Assembly (NCBI RefSeq): GCF_036588685.1 | Contig: NC_086376.1 | Location: 28,619,930 to 28,683,929, forward strand | DNA: 64,000 nt | Direction of reading: 5' to 3' | From: Mytilus trossulus | Lineage: Eukaryota; Mollusca; Bivalvia; Mytilida; Mytilidae | Shown here: positions 46,201-55,342 of the stretch, piece after piece | How positions within the stretch are numbered: the first letter of the stretch is position 1 | Layout: each line of letters begins with the position of its first letter | Position numbers and translations under genes: made by a program | The notes under the pieces: generated by a model | Told to the model about the DNA's origin: nothing | Seen by the model: only the letters and a program-made list of their open reading frames with translations | Databases searched by the model: none

Positions 46201-49200
46201 CCGAACATGCATGAACTGGTCTTTTATAAGATTCACGTGGTACCAACCAGTTCAAGCAAGTTTCAAGTATGTATAAAAAAAGAAGATGTGGTACTAGTAT
46301 AACTGCCAATGAGACATTACTCCACAAGAGACCTAAATGACACAGAAATTAACAACTATAGGTCATCGTACGGACTTAAATAATGAGAAAAGCCTATACC
46401 GCATTGTCAGCTATAAAAGGCCCCAAAATGACAATGTAAAAAAAATCAAACGAGAAAACTAACGGCCTTATTTATATAAAACAATGAACGAAAAACAAAT
46501 ATGTAACACATACACTAGGTTGGTCCCCTCCGTAAAACATTCAGTATGCCTTCGGAATATACAAATATTAACCAAGAATTTCAATAACGGCCGGGAAGCA
46601 GACTACACATAAACAATCCACAACCACTAAATTACAATATGCACGTTTGGTTTGAAAATCAGACATAATTAATGTTAATTCATTTGAGTGAAATTTCTAT
46701 GAGCGGGACGAAATATTTCATATTGCATTACTAGGAAATTTACGACACCCGACAGGGGAAATGAAAATAAAGTAAACACCATTCAGATTCCGACACATAT
46801 TTTGTTTTCCATTTCTCTTAGTAAGAATAACGTTACATTCTGTATTCAATAACGTCACACGTTTTTCGGTCAAATTCTAAGGGTATCAATCAACTTTGAA
46901 GCCATTTATCTCAAAAACAAGGATGGTGACATATGATTTTCTATGCATGTATGGATTCAGTTTGTAATTCTGAATATTATGTTAGTTTTTTGTTGTTCTC
47001 CGTATATAAGAACATTGCCATCCATTGGAAAATCTAAAAGGGTTAGCCGAAAAACAGCCATTTCCCCTATATACCTAAGTAAATCTGTCGCCCAAATCGA
47101 CGTTTTCTAATGAAAATACCAAGAAAACAAAAATGATGACCCCCATTTTTTATTACATATTTCGATGTAACTCGGTGCAAAGAACGCGAATGCCAAAAAG
47201 TTTGGAAATCGGGAGATATGTCATTCGGTATCGTGTTACCTTAAGCCGTGGCGGCCATCTTGGTTGGTTGACCAGGTCACGCCACACATTTTTAAAACTA
47301 GATACCCCAAAGATGATTGTGGCCAAGTTTGGATTAGCTTGGCCCAGTAGTTTCAGAGGAGAAGATTTTTGTAAAAGATTACTTTAATTTACGAAAAATG
47401 GTTAAAAATTTACTATAAAGGGCAATAACTCCTAAACGGGTCAACTGACCATTTTGGTCATGTTGAATTATTTGTAGATCTTACTTTGCTGAACATTATT
47501 GCTGTTTACAGTTTATCTCTATCTATAATAATATTCAAGATAAAAGCCAAAAACAGCAAAATTTCCTTAAAATTACCAATTCAGGGGCAGCAACCCAACA
47601 ACCGATTGACCGATTCATCTGAAAATTTCAGGGCAGATAGATCTTGACCTGATAAACATATTTACCCCATGTCAGATTTGCTCTAAATGCTTTGGTTTTT
47701 GAGTTATAAGCCAAACACTGCATTTTACCCCTATGTTCTATTTTTAGCCCTGGCGGCCATCTTGGTTGGTTGACCGGGTCACGCCACACATTTTTGAACT
47801 AGATACCCCAATGATGATTGTGGCCAAGTTTGGTTTGATTTGGCCCAGTAGTTTCAGAGGAGAAGATTTTTGTAAAAGTTAACAACGACGACGGACGCCG
47901 GACGCAAAGTGATGGGAAAAGCTCACTTGGCCCTTCGGGCCAGGTGAGCTAAAAAGAAGATGTGGTATGATTGCCAATGAGACAACTATCCACAAAAGAC
48001 CAAAATGACACAGACATTAACAACTATAGGCCACAGTATGGCCTTCAACAATGAGCAAATCCCATACTGCAAATATCTAACATCTATCTGGTGCATTGTG
48101 TCCTACCTAGAATTTTCAAATGCCACCATAATTATAATATCTGAAAAGGTCCTGTTTGCCTTAAAGTACATGTTGGGCACTACATTAATAATTAATTAGA
48201 TTACACATTCATCTATATCATATGATTTATCAATTAACAAGAATGTGTCCCAAGTACACAGATGCTCAATCTGCACTATCCTTTTCTATGTTCAGTGGAC
48301 CATGAAAATTGGATAAAATATCTAATTTAGCCTTTAAATTAGAAAGATCATATCATAGGGAACATGTTTACTAAGTTTAAAGTTGATCATCAAAAACTAC
48401 CACAATCAAAAATTTTAGCTAAAACTTTAACCTGATATGGGACAGACGGACACACAGACCAGAAAAATATAATATCAAGGTTATAACAAATCTTTACTTT
48501 TACTGAACATCATAGACTTTGGGGAATAGATATTGTTAACCCAAAATAACATATACAATGTATCTATACATTGTTCATGATAGACTCTTGGGGATCTTGA
48601 GGACCTTGTTATTTTTTGGATAACTAGTACAGCCCGAGAGATAAAATTAGAGGCTCCAAGGACCCTGTGTCATTCACCTGATATTTTAATTTACAATTTA
48701 TGCTTGAAATAATGGCAGCCATTATACTTTTGCTTTAGTTTCAGAGATATGTTGGTCATCAGACAGGGTCGTCAGACACATTTTTGTAAGATTACATAAA
48801 ATTTACAAAAAAGTGTTAAAAACTGAATATAAAGGCAAAAATTCAGGGACAGCAACCCACCAACAGATTGTCTGATTTGTCTGAAAATTTCAAGGCAGAT
48901 AGATCTTAACCTGTTGAACATTTACACCATGTTTGCTCTTTGGTTTCCATGGTTTCAGAGATATAAGCCAAAATCTGCATTTAATAATGATTTATCCCTA
49001 GGTTTTATTTTTAACCATGATGGTCATTAGACACATTCTCAAACTAGATACCCCCAATGATAATTGTGGCCAAGTTTGGTTTAATTTGGCCAAGTAGTTT
49101 CGGAGGGGAAGATTTTTGTAAAAGTTTACAAAGACTGGCACCAAGTGATGAGAAAAGCTCACTTGGGCTGACTTGGCCCTTTGGGCTAGGTGAGCTAAAA

Positions 49201-52200
49201 ACTCCACCAACAAGAAAATTTGAAGAACAGTCCTTGGTAGTACTGACAGTCTTCACAATGAACCATTAAATCTACAGGCCCGGAGCTCAATTTTTGAAAA
49301 TTTTTAGTTTAGATTTTGTTGGCCTGTAGATATGATTTTTACAGGCCCGAGAGCAATTTTACTAGCCTGGGCTGCCACTCAGTGTGAAGACTAAACCCAA
49401 ACACTGTACTGTACAGAGTTTGGGTTTAGTGGTAGCTATATATAGTAGAACTTGCTTTTGTGAGTTAAAGAAAGACATGTTAAGATTTCAAACTCTGTTA
49501 ACTATACTGACTAGAGACTTATGCATACAAAAGCATAATAGTCTAATGACATTACAATATGTTAAGTTAACAATAAGAATTGCATAAGTTAGTGTCTCTG
49601 TATTGCAGCTGATTCATAATACTGTGGTAATAAAAATTTTAGTATGTATGTAGTATATCCATCAGAGCTCCAGATAAGAATTCACAAATTGGGGTTTTTA
49701 CCCACCATTTTCTCATGTAATTGGGGGATACAGATTTGTTATTGCATTATCAATTCCAATTCACCCCTCAAGTTAATATCAGATTGGGTTTTTCACCACC
49801 AAGCTCCTTAATGTATTGTTTTTTTTCATCAACACACTATTGAATATTTAGGCAATATCAACCCCGGATGTTTTTCCATTTTAAATATGTTTCTTTCTTT
49901 GAATAATATGTGCTATAGCTGTTTTATTTTCTTAATTCACTGACGAGCAATTGTAGGTTTAATTCGTGTCCCGTTTCAAACCTTCTGCCAGTTTTGTATT
50001 TTCTCACAACTTGTGTAAACTGTAAATAACGGACATGTGTATTCCAAGGCACTCGTCTCAGATCTTTTTTTCTCTTTTAAATACATGTACCTTTATATAA
50101 AAATTCTGAGAGGAATATCTGTGTGTGTATTCACTCATTAACCGTAAAACGAAATAAAAATAGTATATAAACTCTAATTATACTTGAATGTTTTTGTTTT
50201 ATTCAATTTACATAAGCCGGGTTAAGTTATCCTTTATTAGAAATTTTGGTTTACAATTACATATTATTTCATATTTGATATCATTTGGCCTTTCACATTT
50301 TCTAACGGCAACCAACTGATTCAGTAGGTACGCAAACACGCCCATGTGTTCGACAGACCCTTCCTAAAAACACTGGCTGAGTGTTGTTATCATCATATCT
50401 TTCCCTCACTGTTATTCTAAAGAAGCTGAAAACATGTTTCTAAGCAATATTTTTATCCGACATTCACTTTTGTTTTAATTCAATGTATGTTATGATAAAT
50501 TTCGAGCAATTCGAATAAAATATGACAACATGACACACGCTAATTGGATAAACGCCGAGAAGATCGAAATGATTTCAAAAACACTATATCTTTTGATCAA
50601 GGGAAAATCCCAACAGGGACCCATTTCAGCTACTTGATGCAGGGAACTATTTTTTTAGAACAAAAGGACATTTACAATTATAAATATAATAAAAATAGAT
50701 TTACGCAACAAGTGAAAACAGATAAGGATAAATAACGCAAACGGTAGCCAACAAAAGGGTTGAGAACTCATGGTTTTGGCATATAATTGGGTTTTCCTTT
50801 GAATTAATTGGGTTATTGAACCCTGCAATGGACAATTGCATTGGGTTTTCTATTTTTTGTATTGCGTGATCACGCAATTACACAGCTTATCTGGAGCTCT
50901 GTATCCATGCAAGGTTTAAGAAATTGTCACAAAATTTTCAAAAAGTATAAATCAACTTTGAAAAGGAACTAGCAGTAGCTTTATCTGTCATGAATGGAAA
51001 TGGTCATTAATGACTATTTCCATTCATGACTTATCTACATGTACATGTACATTTGTACCATGTCTTCCTGAACACAAACTATTTAAACAAGTCAATAATA
51101 ACTCAGCCAATCATGTTGTTACCCTTTCAATTTATTCAAAACCATCTTCAGAGAACATGGAGAAAAGTATTATATTGTTCACTACATTGTATATATTGGT
51201 CTTTCAATTTTATCAAAAATTAAAAAACCAGGCAAGTTGTCTGACTGGTCACACAAGGTGCATATTCTTATGCAAACGCAAATTTGAGGACACTTGCTTG
51301 TTAGTTCTTTCACTAGTAAATTTTAGCTTGTGCCCTTATCTCTGTACATGTTTTTCTTGCAAAAAAACAACTTTTAATCACTATATTTTAGCATATATGC
51401 AGTGATTAATCTTTTGTTATTTATCTAAAAGACATATATACAGAAAGATGTGGTATGAGTGCCAATGAGACAACTTTCCATCCAAGTCACAATTTATAAA
51501 AGTACACCATTTAATACAAGGATAAGATACGGCCTTCAACACAGAGCCTTGACTCACACAAAACAGTAAGCTACATGTAAAAAGGACAGAGGCCGATCCA
51601 GCCATTTTAAAAAGGGAGGGTGCCCAACTATATGTCCCCATTCAAATGCATTGATAGGCCAATAAAAGGGGTGGAACTGGAACCCCCCCCCCCCTGGATC
51701 CGCCAATGCAGAACCACAAAAATACTAGTATAAAAACATTCAAATTTAATTTGTTAGTTAATTTTTAGGGGGTTAATGCCCTCCCGTCTACTGTTAATGG
51801 TGACGTCAACTATTCATGATGCTGTTTCATTGTTTACTGTGTGCGGTTAAATTCATTATACCGTTAACTACTCATGACCCCTTACAGACCATTGAGAGTG
51901 AATAAAATTCATAGGGGATTCAGCCTACAACATCACCCCCTATGGATTTTACTAACCCTCTATGGATCTGAAGCAGTCAGTAGCAATATAACTTATAATA
52001 TCTGACACATGAAAAGTCGTTGTACATGTATGATGTCAATAATTCAACCACAGGTTAACTGGGAGAGATAGACATGTAGTGACAAAGGTGTATTGACTAT
52101 TGGAAAACAATTTCTCCATACAGTACCAACAGGTACAAAATGTAGGGGGTCTCATAGGGGGGTTCTGATCCCTGATCCTGCTTACTGTTTTGTTAAATTC

Positions 52201-53630
52201 CCGTATCCTGCTTACACTACAATGTATGTGCATAAGCAATTCTAATTTTTTTTCATTTCCTGGGTCCTGCAAGACCTCATTTCTAGTTTTCACAACACAG
52301 TAATTTGACTTTCACATATTACGCTTACGAAAAATCGGCAATCACGCATCACGCTTAAACCCCCAATTATGAGAATTTGGGTTCGTTCGCGCCTATTAAT
52401 GTTTGCACCCACTCATGTTCACCCCCTTTCACTTTCGCACCCTAAAGTCTATTCGCACCCTACATGTTAGCGCCCAATTTTAATTGGCTTTGGGTTTAAT
52501 AACTGTAATCAAGTTTTGGCAGGTAGTATTTTTATAAGTATAATTGTTTTCGTTGTCTCAAAATAAAGTGATTGAGACAGCATTTTTTATTGTGTTGAAT
52601 AAATCTTAATTATGTTTTGGAAAGTTTATTGTTAAAAAAGAATAATATTCCTTTCTAAATAAAGTGGAATTCTGTCGACGTTTTATTTTGTGTTGAATAA
52701 CTCTTAATCATGTTTTGGTAAGTGCACAACCTTGTTGCATTGACTTGTTTCAAAATGGAGTGAGATTCTGACTTCGTTTTTTTTGTGAATTGAATATTTT
52801 GATGTTTGATCATGTTTAGGTTTACTTTTAATAGTGTATTGCTATATTTTATTGTTTCATTGTTTCAGATCAAAGGAACCAAGCTGTTAAAAACAATAAT
52901 CTTTTGTGTTTTTCATTTAAAATCTTTGATCTTTTACTCATACTAAGCTATAAAATTACATTCAGTTTTTACACGAAAGCAATTAAAAACAACAATCGTG
53001 ATTTTCCAATGATTCAACTGGAATTTTAATTAAAATTGGGCGTGAACGTGTATAGTGGGAACGGACCTTGGGTGTGAACGTGCGAGGTGCGAACATGTAG
53101 GGTGCAAAAGTATATTGGGCGCGAACGGACCTGATACCAAATTATGAGACCCACAAAAAAAGGCAGAATGTATATAGCTACATGTCTCCATTTGAAAGAA
53201 ATGATTGTAAAAGGGGTGGTTCCATCAGAATATAAGAAATAAATTAGCCGTACTAGTTACCAGTGATAATGGGTATCAACTTCGACTCTTGTCCAAAACC
53301 CGCCCCCCCTTTTTTTTAAACACATTTAAATCTCTTTCAAAGTCTTTGACGGTTATCTAATGTCTGTATCGTTTTCCTTTCAAGTAGTTCACAAAATGAA
53401 TTGACGGAACCGAAATGGACATAGTTAATATTTCTTTCATATGAATATTTGTATAAAAATTATATCGCGATTGACATGTTGTTGCAATGTTGGACAAAAA
53501 TTATGATTTCGCGACAACCATGAAACGAAACAAGTTTCGACACGTTTCTCTCATAGTGGAATTCTCACCTGTATTCATATTCGTCGTCTTTATATTTATC
53601 TGAATAAAATATGTCTTTGGAATGCGACAT
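31227..53630 (-). CDS. Cyclin-dependent kinase regulatory subunit (CKS1/CKS2 family), three coding exons
   Basis: Spliced model: join of 53630-53569, 35285-35158 and 31264-31227. That is 228 nt, giving 75 residues and TAG. The introns are GT-AG with phases 2 and 1, and both splits fall where I recall the vertebrate CKS introns. The chain starts [13 protein letters not shown], holds [20 protein letters not shown] and [13 protein letters not shown], and ends [15 protein letters not shown]. The hinge HxPEPH (61-66) and the phosphate-site residues Lys12, Arg21, Trp55 and Arg72 are present. Family knowledge: CKS proteins bind Cdk1/Cdk2 and phosphorylated substrates in the cell cycle, and a CKS1 paralogue is cofactor for Skp2. 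The Lys-rich tail of human CKS1 is missing, and the chain is 4 residues shorter. Intron 1 spans 18.3 kb and intron 2 3.9 kb, which is very long for so small a protein. Confidence 0.95.
31434..32278. mobile_element. hAT-like non-autonomous element in CKS intron 2
   Basis: This 845-bp element has ends CAGGGTTTCCGCTGG and, inverted, CAGGGTTTCCCCTGG (one mismatch in 15). The adjacent 8 bp are GTCTCCAG (31426-31433) and CTCTCCAG (32279-32286), a target duplication matching at 7 of 8 positions. CAGNG ends and 8-bp duplications define hAT elements. Both inner ends carry repeated GGCGAAAAA / TTTCGCCA words. No transposase is visible. Confidence 0.88.
32850..33440. repeat. 163-bp tandem repeat in CKS intron 2
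   Basis: About 3.6 units with the landmark AAGAACCATAACTCCTGAAC at 32997, 33160 and 33322 (spaced 162-163 bp) and AACTTGACCTCCATTTTGTC in each. The minus-strand frame 32844-33218 is a repeat artefact. Confidence 0.88.
33789..35060. repeat. 41/42-bp minisatellite in CKS intron 2
   Basis: About 30 copies of CTGCAATGCATAGCAATAG followed by CTACCCAGTGTTTCTATGTCC. In the right-hand part of the gene-distal segment (33789-34290) the unit is 42 bp and alternates with a variant reading ATGCCTAGCATATC, so the true period is 84 bp there. From about 34290 a C is lost and the unit is 41 bp. The 42-bp part is a multiple of three, which explains open frames on both strands (33793-34143 plus, 33698-34141 minus). 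The array ends about 100 bp from the exon 2 donor. Confidence 0.93.
35158..35285 (-). CDS. CKS exon 2
   Basis: This 128-nt exon has its acceptor TTTTCCAG at 35287-35286 and donor CCAG|GTATAT at 35157. It completes Arg21 and encodes HVML through the Asp-Pro of the hinge, the core of the fold. Intron 2 starts only about 100 bp before the end of a 1.3-kb minisatellite. Confidence 0.95.
38474..38514. repeat. Perfect 17-bp hairpin
   Basis: CCAAGGATTTGTATAGT at 38474-38490 pairs exactly with 38498-38514 across a 7-nt loop. Probably a remnant or end of a small palindromic insertion. Confidence 0.85.
39790..39895 (+). mobile_element. Dispersed repeat fragment (AATCCTGAGCTATAAAA)
   Basis: Related to 55950-56140, sharing the pattern CCGAAGGGTCAATC, CGAAATCCTGAGCTT and TCCCAATAAAGGT. 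Short fragment only. Confidence 0.5.
40495..40700. mobile_element. Mariner-type MITE with TA duplication
   Basis: This 206-bp element has ends CTGTAAATTCAGAAATTATTG at the left and the inverted partner at the right (about 20 bp matching), flanked by TA on both sides (40493-40494 and 40701-40702). TA duplications and this size are typical of Tc1/mariner MITEs. A decayed partial relative lies at 29036-29130. Confidence 0.85.
40701..40828. mobile_element. Older, diverged copy of the palindromic MITE
   Basis: Starts TAGTTCAAAATGATTATGAC and ends CATAATAATTTGGACTA. It follows the same order of blocks as the palindrome at 40887-41018 (AAGGCT, TTTTTTCTGGGATAC, GGAAGTCGTCC, CTTGTCAGACTTCATAAT) but with many substitutions, so its arms no longer pair well. 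It abuts the mariner-type MITE. Confidence 0.75.
40887..41018. mobile_element. 132-bp near-perfect palindromic MITE with 9-bp target duplication
   Basis: Two arms of about 65 bp, starting TAGTCCAAATAATTATGACG and ending at the inverted partner, differ at only a handful of positions and meet at CCTACGACGTTGTAGG. The element is flanked by TTCTTGTTC on both sides (40878-40886 and 41019-41027), a perfect 9-bp duplication. Nine-base duplications are the mark of Mutator-like elements. Its transcript would be a single long hairpin. Confidence 0.93.
41078..41190 (+). mobile_element. hAT-type MITE fragment, 3'-truncated
   Basis: Starts CAGTGGCAGATCCAGGGATA and includes ACGATCAATGCATTTGAATG and TTGGAACCCCC as in 3982-4130. 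The right inverted end is missing. Confidence 0.65.
43432..47240. mobile_element. Element D: 3.8-kb TTAA-target transposon in element A
   Basis: Ends GGTAACACGATACCGAATGAC and its inverted partner (21 bp identical) are flanked by TTAA on both sides (43428-43431 and 47241-47244). Removing D and one TTAA leaves TTCTATTTTAAGCCGTGG, the same length as the uninterrupted element A text elsewhere and one base different. This is strong proof of insertion at TTAA, as for piggyBac or Kolobok elements. Frames at 44686-45033 (+) and 44658-44960 (-) overlap and match no transposase I know. The 3.8 kb may be a decayed autonomous copy. Dispersed repeats (45300-45400, 46280-46500) lie within. Confidence 0.88.
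46280..46500 (+). mobile_element. AGATGTGGTATGATTGCC-family repeat inside element D
   Basis: Starts AGAAGATGTGGTACTAG, continues CACAGAAATTAACAACTATAG and reaches ACGGCCTTATTTATATAAAAC. It is colinear with 15904-16085 read on the other strand and extends further. Confidence 0.65.
47956..48070 (+). mobile_element. AGATGTGGTATGATTGCC-family repeat
   Basis: Begins AGAAGATGTGGTATGATTGC immediately after the right end of element A and runs to AATGAGCAAATCCC. Same family as 15904-16085. Confidence 0.7.
48246..48440 (+). mobile_element. Dispersed repeat (GTCCCAAGTACAC family), copy 2
   Basis: Colinear with 25868-26090: GTCCCAAGTACACAGATGC, TATGTTCAGTGGACC, AAATTAGAAAGATCATATC, TTAACCTGA. Confidence 0.65.
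48648..49198 (+). mobile_element. Short relative of element A
   Basis: Starts TAGAGGCTCCAAGGACCCTG and ends GGCCCTTTGGGCTAGGTGAG then CTAA, the same ends as element A, with about one internal unit (CAGGGACAGCAACCCACC, GATACCCCCAATGATAATTG). At 551 bp it lacks the extra tandem units and nested insertions. Confidence 0.78.
49663..50901. mobile_element. TIR element CAGAGCTCCAGATAAG with 7-bp target duplication
   Basis: CAGAGCTCCAGATAAG at 49663-49678 recurs inverted at 50886-50901 (16 bp perfect). TATCCAT stands directly outside on both sides (49656-49662 and 50902-50908). CAGNG ends point to hAT, whose duplications are normally 8 bp; here 7 are seen. The inner ends hold repeated AATTGGG words. 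The 1239 bp encode nothing recognisable. Confidence 0.9.
50987..51030. repeat. 44-bp near-perfect palindrome
   Basis: GTCATGAATGGAAATGGTCATT is followed without a loop by its reverse complement with one mismatch. The arms meet at CATTAATG. It is separate from the transposon ending at 50901. Confidence 0.9.
51444..51560 (+). mobile_element. AGATGTGGTATGATTGCC-family repeat, copy
   Basis: Begins AGAAAGATGTGGTATGAGTG, then CCAATGAGACAACTTTCCAT and ACGGCCTTCAACACAGAGCC. It belongs with 15904-16085. Confidence 0.65.
51598..51712 (-). mobile_element. hAT-type MITE copy, inverted
   Basis: On the minus strand it begins GGCGGATCCAGGGGGGG and contains CAATGCATTTGAATGGGG and CCAACTATATG-like text, as in 3982-4130. 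Its end CATTGGCGGATCC is one base off the family's CAGTGGCGGATCC. Confidence 0.65.
52142..53153. mobile_element. Small TIR repeat split by a Mutator-like element
   Basis: The left part 52142-52374 begins GTAGGGGGTCTCATAGGGG. The right end is CCCAATTATGAGACCC, inverted to GGGTCTCATAATTGGG. Without the insertion the unit would be about 240 bp. It contains repeated CCTGATCCTGC / TCCTGCTTAC words and ACGCTTACG / ACGCATCACGC. Confidence 0.65.
52375..53139. mobile_element. Mutator-like non-autonomous element, 10-bp target duplication
   Basis: Both sides carry AATTATGAGA (52365-52374 and 53140-53149), and the host repeat reads straight through when the insert is removed. Both ends (about 120 bp each) are inverted and made of degenerate words GTTCGCACCC / GTTCGCGCC / GTTCACACCC, for example CGTTCGCGCC near each end and CGCCCAATTTTAATT near the inner limit of each. 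Long TIRs with 9-10-bp duplications fit Mutator-like elements. No transposase. Confidence 0.88.
53569..53630 (-). CDS. CKS exon 1
   Basis: ATG at 53630-53628 (context AAAATGT, A at -3) opens a 62-nt coding exon encoding [20 protein letters not shown] plus two bases of Arg21. The donor ACAG|GTGAGA at 53568 is strong. Lys12, part of the anion-binding site, lies here. Confidence 0.94.
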
Positions 53631-53754
53631 TTTCAACTTTATGGCAGCAAGAAATTGTGGTTTAGTTTTAAAGAACAGTGAATCCCATGTGTTTTGGCAA
53701 CTTTAAATTAGACGGACAATTGTGATTGGTTAAAAAAGTACCACATGACAAAAG
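53631..53754 (-). promoter_or_regulatory. Likely CKS promoter / 5' UTR
   Basis: The 124 bp between the CKS ATG and the foldback upstream hold, on the gene's strand, an ACCAATCAC (CCAAT box, about 53722-53730) and TTTAAA (53702-53707) some 20 nt downstream of it. CCAAT boxes plus a CHR (TTTGAA or TTTAAA) mark many late cell-cycle genes, including CKS genes, so these are reasonable candidates. The transcription start is not known. Confidence 0.45.
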
Positions 53755-55342
53755 GTTAACTGGGGAGGGTCTAAAACGCGGAAATAGAAAAATAGAAAAG
53801 CTAAATTCATAAATAAAACTGATTTTGAAAGCTAAAATCATGGTCTATAACATAAAATTAAAAATATATATATTTGAATACGTTCTTTTATCGAAAAGTT
53901 GACCGGAAGACTTTCTTAGTGTGATTCTGGCAACACATTTTTGAACATTAAAACTTAAATTCACAAAAAACATATAACCCAGTCAAAGTCTGTAAATTGA
54001 TTCTCAAAGATATTGAAATGAACAATAATATGATATAAAGAACAAAATATATTTATTACTATAAAAATATAAAAAGCCCGGTCAAAGTCTGTAAATTGAC
54101 TCTTAAAGACCATTAAATGACAAATAACATTATCTTAAGACAAAAATAAATATATTACTATAAAAGGGCAAAAAGTTTTAATATTGAAGCGAAATTTTCA
54201 GCTTTTAATTAAAATTCACAAAAATATAAAAAGCCCGGTCAAAATCGAGAACATATGAGAAAATGATTTTAAAATATATAAATACATACCTCAAAATAGA
54301 AAAAAAAGTTGTTCGGAAACCTATCTTGTGTGTAAAAGCATAATTAAAAATTCAACTTCATACTAAAATTTATGTAAAAATACATGAACTAATGCAAGAA
54401 TTTATAAAAAAAAGAAGTAGATGGGCGTTTTTCAATAAAAGCGTAACTTTCAGACCTAAAAAAAAGAGGAAATCAACTTGTCTTAATTTTAATTTCAAGA
54501 GTTAATTTGAATACCTCTATTATAGACCTGTTTTTTTATCGATAAAGAGTAGACAGTACTTCACATATGAAGGTACAACTCATGTTACGTAGTGGATATT
54601 TTGATGCGTTTCGTAGTGACAAACCCGTTTCGTAGTGGACAAAAAGTTTCGCATTTGACATCAACCCTATTATATGTTAATAAAAACATAATAAAAATTA
54701 CATGAAACCAGAGACATATAATACATATTATATGTCTCTGATGAAACTAACCTGAAAATTTCACTTAAATATTTGTGTACAAGGGGGCCTTCCGGTAAAC
54801 TTATTTCCCTTTTATAGTAATATATATTTTTTTCTTTATATCATATTATTTGTCATTTAAATGTCTTTAAGAGTCAATTTACAGACTTTGACCGGGCTAT
54901 TTATATTTTTGTGAATTTTAATTCAAAGTTGAAAATTTCACTTCAATATTTGTGTACAAGGGGGCCTTCCGGTCAACATTTTGCCCTTTTATAGTAATAA
55001 ATATATTTTGTTCTTTATATCATATTATTGTTCATTTTAATATCTTTAAGAGTCAATTTACAGACTTTGACCGGGTTATATGCTTTTTTGTGAATTTAAG
55101 TTTTAATGTTCAAAAATGTGTTGCCAGAATCACACTAAGAAAGTCTTCCGGTCAACTTTTCGATAAAAGAACGTATTCAAATATATATTAATTAATTTTA
55201 TCTTATAGACCATTATGTTAGCTTTCAAAATCAGTTTTATTTATGAATTAAGCTTTAGCGGTTCTAAAGATATCAGTTAAAATACACTCATTTTTCTCTT
55301 CCCCGTTTTCCATTTCCGCGTTTTAGACCTTCCCGGGTAACT
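53755..55342. mobile_element. 1.6-kb foldback element upstream of the CKS gene
   Basis: Left arm 53755-54400 and right arm about 54770-55342 are inverted relatives: GGTCTAAAACGCGGAAAT at the outer ends, then TTCTTTTATCGAAAAGTTG, GACCGGAAGACTTTC and GTGTGATTCTGGCAACACA. Inside each arm a ~150-170-bp unit is tandemly repeated (CCCGGTCAAAGTCTGTAAATTG, spelled inverted on the right). A 32-bp palindrome sits between the arms at 54709-54740 (CAGAGACATATAATA stem, 2-nt loop). No transposase and no clear target duplication. Confidence 0.85.
54709..54740. repeat. 32-bp palindrome inside the foldback
   Basis: CAGAGACATATAATA, CA, then its exact reverse complement. Confidence 0.9.

Larger units (their letters stand above)
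35340..47952 (+). mobile_element. Element A: host of the nested insertions in CKS intron 1
   Basis: Left part 35340-36704, middle part 43235-43431 and right part 47241-47952 are one element split by two insertions. The left end reads AGAGGCTCTAAAGAGCCTG then TCGCTCACC. The right end reads TTGGCCCTTCGGGCCAGG then TGAGCTAA. Each end has a small hairpin, and GCTCACC / GGTGAGC are inverted. The interior is a ~480-495-bp tandem unit (landmark TTGACTATAAAGGGCAATAA at about 35583, 36062, 36557; also 47404). The right end CTAA after a hairpin recalls Helitron 3' ends, but the usual 5' TC is absent. A short relative lies at 48648-49198. No coding capacity is visible. Confidence 0.75.

Noticed and set aside
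35340..47952. Helitron identity for element A
   Set aside because: The right end (hairpin then CTAA) fits, but the 5' TC and A/T insertion site do not, and no Rep/helicase is present.
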